Positions 1 through 5,450 of a DNA stretch of 13,493 nt are shown here, piece after piece. The translations under genes were made by a program, and so were the position numbers. Position 1 is the stretch's first letter. Every line of letters begins with the position of its first letter. The stretch comes from Nitrosomonadales bacterium (GTDB lineage Bacteria > Pseudomonadota > Gammaproteobacteria > Burkholderiales > SG8-41): positions 1 to 13,493 of the forward strand of contig VFLF01000462.1 in the NCBI GenBank assembly GCA_009885185.1, written 5' to 3'. The notes below the pieces were generated by a model. That model was not told where the DNA came from and made no database searches. It worked only from the letters and a program-made list of their open reading frames with translations.

Positions 1-2045
1 AGCGCGTTGCCCACCGCCGCCGACACCGGCCCCTGCGTGCCTTCGCCCGCGCCCACCGCCGGCAACTCCGGTCGATTGATCAGCGCGACCTCCACTTCCG
101 GCACTTCGGTAAACGACAGGATCGGATAATCGTCCCAGCTTTGCTGCGTGATGCGCGTGCGGTCGTATTTCACTTCTTCCTTCAGCACAAAGCTCACCGC
201 CTGAATGATGCCGCCCTCGATCTGGTTGGCGAGACCATCGCTGTTGATGATCTGCCCCACGTCCACCGCGCCCCACACGTGCGTCACGCGTATCGTTTCC
301 GCGAGTTCAATATCCGCGATCATTGCCATGTAACCCGCGCCGTTCTTGTAGCGCGCGAAGCCGATGCCGCGGCCCTTGGTTCCGTCACCCTTGCTTCCCG
401 TCTTCCACTTCGCCATCGCGGCGACTTTTTCAATCACCGCGCGTCCGCGCGGGTCTTTCAGATGGCGCAAACGGAATTCCACCGGGTCCGCCCCCGTCGC
501 CAGCGCGAGCTCGTCCATGAACGACTCGATGGCGAACACGTTGGATTGACTGCCCAGACCGCGCAGCGCCGATGAGCGTATCGGCGGGTCGGAAATCAGG
601 TGATTGGTAACCTTCTGGTTGGGGAAATCGTAAATCGGAATCGCGTTGCGATGGCTGCCGCCGCCGGGCAGCGGCGGATTCCCCGTCTGCGCGCGCGGCA
701 GCGGCTTTTCGAGATGCCACGCCGCCAAGAGATTGCTGCCCGGCCCGCGTCCCGGACGCGAGCTGTGGCCGTGGCTCCACACGTCCATTTGCCACGAGGT
801 GATCTGCCCGGCATCGGACAGTGTGGCGCGTGTTTTCACCACCATCGCGGAGCTGAACGGCTCCCATGCGAACTCCTCGTCGCGCATCCACTGCACGCGC
901 ACCGGACGTCCGGGCGCGGCGCGCGCGAGCAAGGCCGCGTCGAGCGCCACGTCGTCGGCGGCGTTGTGGCCATAACAGCCCGCGCCCTCAACATGGTGAA
1001 TCACCACGTCTTCCATCGGCACGCCCAGCGCCGGTGCCATTTCGGCGCGTAGCGGGTAGATGCCCTGACTGTGCGTCCACACGGTAAATTTGCCATTGTC
1101 GAATTGCGCCACCGCGCACGAGGGCGCGAGCGAGGCATGCGCCAAAAACTGCCGCGTGTATTCGCTTTCAAACTCGCGGCCCGTGGCGGCGTCGCCGGAC
1201 TTTTCGCTGATAACTTCCGCCTTCGCCGCGGATTTCAGCAAGTAGCGCGGATTGAATTCCGGCAGCGTCTCCTGCTCGCGCCATTTGGCATTGCGAGTGA
1301 GACGCCGCTGCGCGCGTATCGCCTGCTCTTCGCGCTCGGCCAGCACGCCGAGGAATTTACCGTCGCGCACCACCGCCACCACGCCGGGCATTTGGCGCAC
1401 GTCGTCCAGATCAACACTCACCAGTTCAGCGTTGTAACTCGGCGGACGCGACACGCGCGCGTGCAGCAGGCCCGGCGGTTCCATGTCCTGCACGTACGTC
1501 GGCGCGCCTGCAACCTTGCGCGGAATGTCCACGCGCGGCGACGCCGTGCCGACGATCTTGTGCAGCGTGTGCGATTTGGGCTTGGCCTCACCCGTGGCTT
1601 CGCGCCGCAGCAATTGGTCGTCGGTGATGTCCCAATAACTCACGCTGCCGCCGCCGCGCGAGGTGATAACGCCATCACTCACGGCGAGTTGTTCAATCGA
1701 CACGCCGAGCTTCGCGCCCGCGCGCGCCAGCAGCAACTCGCGTGCTTCCGCCGCCGCGTAGCGAAACGCGGTGCCGGATTGTTCGATGGACATGCTGCCC
1801 GATGTGACGCCCTCGTTCGGACTTAACGCGGTGACGGCGGTCACCACCTTGACGCGTTCGAGATTGACATCGAGTTCTTCGGCGACGATCTGCCGCAGAG
1901 CGGTGAGGATGCCCTGGCCGATTTCAATCTTGCCGGGGCGCATGGTGACGGTGCCGTCGCGGTTGATATCCAGCCACTGGCTGAGTTGGCGATTGGTGTC
2001 GAGGCTGCCAGGCAGCGGACGTTTTGCACTATTGGTTTCGGCCAT
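1..2045 (-). CDS. Molybdenum hydroxylase large subunit, IorB/NicB type (partial, 3' end outside window)
   Basis: This is the molybdopterin-cytosine-dinucleotide-binding subunit of a xanthine dehydrogenase-family hydroxylase, which inserts water-derived oxygen into an aldehyde or N-heterocycle. Reading the minus strand from the ATG at 2045 gives one uninterrupted frame of 681 residues to the window edge. GKIEIGQG at residues 38-45 is the N-terminal cofactor-binding segment typical of isoquinoline oxidoreductase and nicotinate dehydrogenase large subunits. A hammerhead-like segment lies around residues 180-260, and the LRGLGSQSNVFAIESF stretch is near residue 490. GAGEGTQGP close to the edge carries Glu668, the position of the family's catalytic glutamate. 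Only roughly the last 50-100 residues should be missing; some NicB proteins continue into cytochrome c domains, which cannot be judged here. No twin-arginine or Sec signal is visible, so it is probably cytoplasmic. It starts 2 bp after the stop of the [2Fe-2S] gene. The substrate is unknown. Confidence 0.9.
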   Translation of the reverse strand, partial: MAETNSAKRPLPGSLDTNRQLSQWLDINRDGTVTMRPGKIEIGQGILTALRQIVAEELDVNLERVKVVTAVTALSPNEGVTSGSMSIEQSGTAFRYAAAEARELLLARAGAKLGVSIEQLAVSDGVITSRGGGSVSYWDITDDQLLRREATGEAKPKSHTLHKIVGTASPRVDIPRKVAGAPTYVQDMEPPGLLHARVSRPPSYNAELVSVDLDDVRQMPGVVAVVRDGKFLGVLAEREEQAIRAQRRLTRNAKWREQETLPEFNPRYLLKSAAKAEVISEKSGDAATGREFESEYTRQFLAHASLAPSCAVAQFDNGKFTVWTHSQGIYPLRAEMAPALGVPMEDVVIHHVEGAGCYGHNAADDVALDAALLARAAPGRPVRVQWMRDEEFAWEPFSSAMVVKTRATLSDAGQITSWQMDVWSHGHSSRPGRGPGSNLLAAWHLEKPLPRAQTGNPPLPGGGSHRNAIPIYDFPNQKVTNHLISDPPIRSSALRGLGSQSNVFAIESFMDELALATGADPVEFRLRHLKDPRGRAVIEKVAAMAKWKTGSKGDGTKGRGIGFARYKNGAGYMAMIADIELAETIRVTHVWGAVDVGQIINSDGLANQIEGGIIQAVSFVLKEEVKYDRTRITQQSWDDYPILSFTEVPEVEVALINRPELPAVGAGEGTQGPVSAAVGNA

Positions 2046-2047
2046 GA

Positions 2048-2512
2048 TTACTTCCTCATCTCGATGGCGGCGCGTTTCACTGCGCGCAAAATGCGCTGGT
2101 GCGTGCCGCAGCGGCACAGGTTTTTCGCCAGCGCCTCCTTGACCTCGGCATCCGAGGGCGATGCGTTGACATCCAGCAACGCCTTCGCCGACATGATGAT
2201 GCCGGTGGCGCAGTAGCCGCATTGCGCGGCCTGCTCCTCGACAAACGCGCGTTGCAGCGGGTGCGGATGGTCAACCGAGCCGATGCCCTCGACGGTGGTG
2301 ATCGATTTGCCCGCCACCGCTGATACCGGCACGTCGCACGATTGCACCGGCTTGCCGTCAATAATCACCGTGCAACTGCCGCACTGCCCGAGCCCGCAGC
2401 CGTAACGCACGCCCTTGCAACCGGCTTCATTGCGCAGCACATAGAGCAGCGGTGTTTCTTCCTCCGCCGTGACCGCATGCGCGCGACCATTGACGGTAAT
2501 TGTTATGCCCAT
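2048..2512 (-). CDS. [2Fe-2S] subunit of molybdenum hydroxylase (IorA/NicA type)
   Basis: This small subunit carries electrons from the molybdenum site through two [2Fe-2S] clusters. With the start at 2512 it has 154 residues, the usual length. The plant-ferredoxin-type cluster uses C39, C44, C47 and C59. The second, all-helical cluster uses C98 and C101 (QCGYC) plus C133 and C135 (LCRC). An in-frame ATG at 2524 would add four residues, but it has only an AT-rich leader. The ATG at 2512 has the G-rich GGGGTGGG just upstream and begins directly on the conserved beta strand (MGITITVNG), so I prefer it. The gene is first in a two-gene operon with the large subunit. No FAD subunit is present, as expected for IorAB/NicAB enzymes that hand electrons to cytochromes instead of NAD. 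Confidence 0.93.
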   Translation of the reverse strand: MGITITVNGRAHAVTAEEETPLLYVLRNEAGCKGVRYGCGLGQCGSCTVIIDGKPVQSCDVPVSAVAGKSITTVEGIGSVDHPHPLQRAFVEEQAAQCGYCATGIIMSAKALLDVNASPSDAEVKEALAKNLCRCGTHQRILRAVKRAAIEMRK

Positions 2513-2654
2513 GACCCACCCCATAAATGTTATTTAAAAACAATTACTTACAATAAATATACCTTGCCCGACCCCTGCTTCCCACTCGTCTTTTGCAAGA
2601 CCGCGCCGTATACTTCACGCCTGAAAACCGTGCGAAGAACGTGAAGAATTAGCC
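2513..2654. promoter_or_regulatory. Divergent intergenic region between the molybdenum hydroxylase operon and the YdcH-type gene
   Basis: This stretch of about 140 bp must carry promoters for both directions. The half next to the hydroxylase (about 2525-2562) is strikingly AT-rich for this genome. Leftward, TATATT (2561-2556) is a possible -10 with a poor -35. Rightward, TATACT at 2609-2614 is a possible -10, also without a good -35. No clear operator palindrome was found. The promoter assignments are guesses from sequence resemblance only. Confidence 0.35.
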
Positions 2655-2864
2655 ATGAGCCAGCCCGCCAACATTGATGCGCTGAAAGGCCGGATCGAAC
2701 AACTTTCCCTCGAACACCGCGATCTGGATGACGTGATCACCCGCCTGGTTGAATCCACGCCGCACGATCAACTGCAAGTGCAGCGCCTGAAAAAACGCAA
2801 ACTTTTTGTCAAAGACCAGATCAACGCACTGGAACGGCAACTCACGCCGGACATACCCGCCTGA
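2655..2864 (+). CDS. YdcH-family (DUF465) small coiled-coil protein
   Basis: The product is 69 residues long and matches the small YdcH/DUF465 family, whose function is not established. It has the family pattern of two helices: an EHRDLDDVITRL segment around residues 22-33, then a basic LKKRKLFVKDQINALE segment around residues 45-60. The charge pattern suggests a short antiparallel helical hairpin in the cytoplasm. There is no signal peptide. The ribosome-binding site is weak (GAAGAA upstream). Its TGA stop at 2862-2864 directly abuts the stop of dsbB on the other strand, so the two genes are convergent with no spacer. Confidence 0.8.
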   Translation: MSQPANIDALKGRIEQLSLEHRDLDDVITRLVESTPHDQLQVQRLKKRKLFVKDQINALERQLTPDIPA

Positions 2865-3365
2865 TCAGCCGGGCTTGCGCCACACCAGATACAGCGCGAA
2901 CAATCCCATCATCACCAGCCACAACAAAGACCAGCCCGCAATCGTCAGGCCAAGGATTGTCCAGCCTGCCTCGGCGCACTCGCCTGATCCCGACAGCACC
3001 TTGGTCAGCACGTCGGCGAGCGGAAACTGTTTCAGCATGTATTCCAGCCCCGGCCCGCACGCGGGCACTTTATCCGGGGGCAGGCTTTGCAGCCACACGT
3101 GGCGCGCCGCCACCGCCGCGCCCAGCGATGCAACCACGCATGCGGTGACGCCATAAATGATCTTGCCGCGCCGCGCCGGTCCGTGCAATGCCGCCATTAA
3201 AAACACCGCCGCCAGCGCATAAAACGCCACGCGCTGCACCATGCACAGCGGACACGGGTTCTGCATCTCGACGTATTGCAGGTAGTAGGCGTATCCAAGC
3301 AGGCCCGCGCAGACGGCGAACCCTGCGGCAAACCCAGTTCTTGAGCGGTGAGCATCGAGTGCCAT
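2865..3365 (-). CDS. dsbB: Disulfide bond formation protein B (DsbB)
   Basis: DsbB is an inner-membrane quinone reductase that reoxidises periplasmic DsbA and passes electrons to ubiquinone. The 166-residue product has the family length and about four membrane segments (roughly 12-30, 43-61, 68-87, 135-161). The first periplasmic loop has the redox pair C38-P-L-C41. The second loop has C103 and C130, matching the E. coli spacing closely. R45, four residues after the second cysteine, corresponds to the quinone-site arginine. The frame is open further upstream to 3785, but that stretch lies antisense to arfB and is not DsbB-like; the ATG at 3365 gives the normal N-terminus. No good Shine-Dalgarno is visible. 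It is divergent from arfB with 31 bp between start codons. The substrate DsbA is not in the window. Confidence 0.93.
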   Translation of the reverse strand: MALDAHRSRTGFAAGFAVCAGLLGYAYYLQYVEMQNPCPLCMVQRVAFYALAAVFLMAALHGPARRGKIIYGVTACVVASLGAAVAARHVWLQSLPPDKVPACGPGLEYMLKQFPLADVLTKVLSGSGECAEAGWTILGLTIAGWSLLWLVMMGLFALYLVWRKPG

Positions 3366-3372
3366 GGCGTCA

Positions 3373-3387
3373 AGTTTACCGTAAACT
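3373..3387. promoter_or_regulatory. 15-bp palindrome AGTTTAC-C-GTAAACT between dsbB and arfB
   Basis: Two perfect 7-bp arms surround a single central C. It lies in the 31-bp gap between the divergent starts of dsbB and arfB, the expected place for an operator or overlapping promoter elements. A shorter version of the same core, TTTAC-A-GTAAA, occurs downstream of arfB at 3879-3889. The binding protein is unknown. Confidence 0.4.
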
Positions 3388-3396
3388 ATCAACCCC

Positions 3397-3816
3397 ATGA
3401 TCCGCATTACACGCACCATCGCGTTGCAGGAATCGGAGATCGAAGAAACGTTCGTGCGCGCCTCCGGCCCGGGCGGGCAAAACGTCAACAAGGTCTCCAC
3501 CGCGGTGCAGCTTAAATTCGATGCCGCACGCTCGCCGTCATTGCCGGAAGACGTGCGCGCGCGTCTGCTCGCCGCCGCGGGCAGCCGCGCCACCACCGAC
3601 GGCGTGATTATCATTACCGCGCAGCGCTTTCGCCTGCAAAGCCGCAACCGCGCCGATGCACTGGAGCGTCTGGTTGACTTGATACACGAGGCCAGCCACA
3701 AACCCAAGCCGCGCAAGGCGACACGCCCGTCGCGCGCCGCGAAGCAGCGCCGCCTTGACGGCAAAAAACAGCGCGGCGAGATCAAGCGCGCCCGCAGCGG
3801 AAAAATGAATTTTTAG
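3397..3816 (+). CDS. arfB: Alternative ribosome-rescue factor ArfB (peptidyl-tRNA hydrolase)
   Basis: ArfB (YaeJ) releases stalled ribosomes by hydrolysing peptidyl-tRNA without a stop codon. The 139-residue product has the class I release-factor catalytic domain with the GGQ motif at residues 26-28, inside SGPGGQNVNKVSTA. This is the same position as in E. coli ArfB. After the domain, from about residue 104, comes a strongly basic tail (many Lys and Arg to residue 136) that in the family enters the empty mRNA channel. It is too short to be a release factor RF1/RF2, since the stop-codon recognition domains are absent. The ATG at 3397 has no clear Shine-Dalgarno. It is followed by a 211-bp gap with its own promoter signals, so it is probably transcribed alone. 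Confidence 0.95.
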   Translation: MIRITRTIALQESEIEETFVRASGPGGQNVNKVSTAVQLKFDAARSPSLPEDVRARLLAAAGSRATTDGVIIITAQRFRLQSRNRADALERLVDLIHEASHKPKPRKATRPSRAAKQRRLDGKKQRGEIKRARSGKMNF

Positions 3817-3878
3817 TGATAGAGTATTCGCGGATGTGGCCGCGCATTGACGGCGTACACCGTCCTCGTCTAGACTCG

Positions 3879-3889
3879 TTTACAGTAAA
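3879..3889. repeat. Second copy of the TTTAC-N-GTAAA palindrome
   Basis: TTTAC-A-GTAAA lies in the gap between arfB and the cytochrome c556-like gene. It shares its 5-bp arms with the palindrome at 3373-3387. No other copy was noticed in the window. It is about 140 bp upstream of the cytochrome start, so any link to that gene's control is uncertain. Confidence 0.3.
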
Positions 3890-3963
3890 GCTTGATCGGA
3901 TCATCTGCGGCGGGCTTTGATGTCGGCTCAGTGAGTATGATCCCGCCGAACCTACCGGAAAAT

Positions 3964-3992
3964 TTGTTCTGTACTGTAATGCCGATTTTAAT
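3964..3992 (+). promoter_or_regulatory. Probable sigma70-type promoter of the cytochrome c genes
   Basis: TTGTTC (3964-3969) and TTTAAT (3987-3992) are separated by exactly 17 bp. The -10 matches 5 of 6 consensus bases and the -35 matches the TTG core. The predicted start of transcription is about 30 bp before the cytochrome ATG, in an AT-rich leader carrying the AGGA ribosome-binding site. Confidence 0.5.
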
Positions 3993-4027
3993 AAACTTTG
4001 TTAAAAATCAATAACTTAGGATAAAAT

Positions 4028-4483
4028 ATGAATACAAAACTGGTGTTAAGCAGTGTCGCATTGCTGGTGGGTACGGGTTACGGCGGCGCTGTGCTGGCGC
4101 AAGCCAAGCCGGATGTGCTGGTCAAGCAGCGCCAATCCGCCATGGTTCTGGTCGGGAAATATTGGGGCCCGATCTCCGGCATGCCGTCCGGCAAAGCGCC
4201 CTATAACGCCGAGACCGTGGCGCGCAATGCAGCCTATCTCGACGTGCTCGCCAAAATGCCGTGGGACGGATTCACGGAAAACACCAAGGACGAAAAAACC
4301 CGTGCGCTGCCGACGGTGTTCACGGAAACCGCCAAGTTCAAGGAAGGCGCCGACCGCATGCAAGCCATGACCACGCAACTGGTGAAAGTATCCAAAGGCG
4401 GTGACGAGGCCGCCGTCAAGGCGGCGATTGCCGACTTGGGCAAGGCCTGTGCTGGTTGCCACGAAAATTTCCGCGCCAAGTAA
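4028..4483 (+). CDS. Class II c-type cytochrome, c556-like (periplasmic)
   Basis: This is a 151-residue exported monoheme cytochrome of the four-helix-bundle cytochrome c'/c556 group. A Sec signal peptide occupies residues 1 to about 24 (hydrophobic core, then AVLAQA). The heme attachment site CAGCH is near the C-terminus at 141-145, as in class II cytochromes. Arg35 and Met39 in VKQRQSAM match the Met-ligand signature of low-spin c556; high-spin cytochrome c' lacks this Met. I therefore favour c556, with Met39 and His145 as axial ligands. The ATG at 4028 has a good Shine-Dalgarno, AGGA (4018-4021), with 6-base spacing. A strong hairpin follows, then a second cytochrome gene on the same strand. 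The electron partner is not known; the diheme cytochrome next door is the nearest candidate. Confidence 0.88.
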   Translation: MNTKLVLSSVALLVGTGYGGAVLAQAKPDVLVKQRQSAMVLVGKYWGPISGMPSGKAPYNAETVARNAAYLDVLAKMPWDGFTENTKDEKTRALPTVFTETAKFKEGADRMQAMTTQLVKVSKGGDEAAVKAAIADLGKACAGCHENFRAK

Positions 4484-4500
4484 TTTGCGTTCGATGTAGA

Positions 4501-4532
4501 GAAAACCCCGCCATGGCGGGGTTTTCGTTTTT
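4501..4532 (+). terminator. Intrinsic terminator (perfect 26-bp palindrome plus T tract)
   Basis: Positions 4501-4526 form a perfect inverted repeat with 13-bp arms and a CCCCGCC/GGCGGGG core, followed by GTTTTT (4527-4532). It starts 17 bp after the cytochrome c556 stop and ends just before the GGAGGA ribosome-binding site of the next gene. It should stop much of the transcription from the first cytochrome, so the second is either expressed by read-through or from an unseen promoter. The symmetric stem could also act on the opposite strand, though no minus-strand gene is nearby. Confidence 0.9.
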
Positions 4533-4548
4533 GTGGAGGACTTGAGAA

Positions 4549-5424
4549 ATGGCAACGTCGATGCTGCATAAGATGAAAACGTTCTGGCTGACGCTGGTTG
4601 TGCTGGGCGCATGCGCGCCCGCCTTCGCCCAAGGCGATGCCAAGCGCGGTGAATATATATCGAAAACCGCCGGGTGCCTCGGCTGCCACACCGAAGAAAA
4701 AAAGGGCGCCGTCGCCTATGCAGGCGGACGCGCGCTCAAGACGCCGTTCGGCACTTTCTACGGCCCCAACATCACGCCGCACCCGCAAGCCGGCATCGGC
4801 AAGTGGACGGAAGCCGATTTTATTCAGGCGCTGCGTCACGGCAAACGCCCCGACGGCGCGAATTATTTTCCGGCGTTTCCGTATCCGTCATTGACCGCCA
4901 TGACCGACGCCGACATGCGCGATCTGTGGGCCTATATGCGCGCGCTGCCCGCAAACGCGCAGCCGAGCCGTTCGCATGACGTGGGCTTCCCGTACAACCT
5001 GCGTTTCGCGGTGTCGTTCTGGAAATGGCTGTACTTCACGCCCGGCGCCTTCACACCCGATCCGAAGGCCGGCGAGATCATCAATCGCGGCGCCTATCTC
5101 ACCAACGCGCTCGGCCATTGCGGCGAGTGCCACACGCCGCGCAACGCCATGGGCGGCTCACGCAAGGAGCGTTTTCTCGCCGGCGGCAAAGGCCCCGAAG
5201 GCAAGGGCATCCCCAATCTCACGCCCACCAACCTCAAGAAAAAATGGGGTGACAAAGAGCTCGCTGACTTTCTCTCGGCGGGAATTACGCCAGACGGCGA
5301 CGTGCCCGCTGCCGCCATGGGCGAAGTCATCACCAATACCACCGGGCAACTCACGCCCGCCGATCTCGCGGCGATGATCGCTTACCTGCGCTCACTGCCG
5401 TCCATCGAGGACGAGAAAAAATAA
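4549..5424 (+). CDS. Diheme cytochrome c (alcohol/aldehyde dehydrogenase-type electron carrier)
   Basis: The 291-residue product is an exported diheme cytochrome c. The signal peptide spans residues 1-27 (cleavage likely after APAFA). The first heme motif is CLGCH at 43-47 and the second CGECH at 191-195, giving two class I cytochrome domains of about 110-150 residues. The blocks AGGRALKTPFGTFYGPNITP and LRHGKRPDGANYFPAFPYPS are typical of cytochrome subunits or domains that accept electrons from membrane alcohol, gluconate and molybdenum-dependent aldehyde or nicotinate dehydrogenases. Met257 is a plausible axial ligand of the second heme. The ATG at 4549 has a strong GGAGGA 8 bases upstream; ATG at residue 9 is an alternative start. 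It converges with the Aas-like gene, with 26 bp between stops. It may serve the molybdenum hydroxylase encoded at 1-2512, but that is inference from family habit. Confidence 0.88.
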   Translation: MATSMLHKMKTFWLTLVVLGACAPAFAQGDAKRGEYISKTAGCLGCHTEEKKGAVAYAGGRALKTPFGTFYGPNITPHPQAGIGKWTEADFIQALRHGKRPDGANYFPAFPYPSLTAMTDADMRDLWAYMRALPANAQPSRSHDVGFPYNLRFAVSFWKWLYFTPGAFTPDPKAGEIINRGAYLTNALGHCGECHTPRNAMGGSRKERFLAGGKGPEGKGIPNLTPTNLKKKWGDKELADFLSAGITPDGDVPAAAMGEVITNTTGQLTPADLAAMIAYLRSLPSIEDEKK

Positions 5425-5450
5425 CCGGCAGGCAGAAACATGCACACCCG

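Noticed and set aside
430..891. Possible frameshift or pseudogene in the molybdenum hydroxylase, because only short minus-strand open frames with both start and stop appear here
   Set aside because: Reading the frame from 2045 to the edge gives uninterrupted family-like protein; it merely lacks a stop inside the window.
1071..1826. 251-residue plus-strand open frame opposite the molybdenum hydroxylase
   Set aside because: It is His/Arg/Ala-rich with no recognisable domain and lies wholly antisense to a continuous, motif-bearing large-subunit frame.
3366..3785. N-terminal extension of DsbB to 306 residues
   Set aside because: The extension is antisense to arfB and lacks homology; the ATG at 3365 gives a standard 166-residue DsbB.
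3908..3948. CGGCGGG / CCCGCCG inverted repeat with a 27-base loop, a possible terminator or structured leader
   Set aside because: Loop is long, there is no T tract, and 7-bp GC arms are easily found by chance in this genome.
4046..4612. 188-residue minus-strand open frame across the cytochrome c556-like gene
   Set aside because: Antisense to a gene with signal peptide, heme motif and ribosome-binding site, and it crosses the terminator hairpin.
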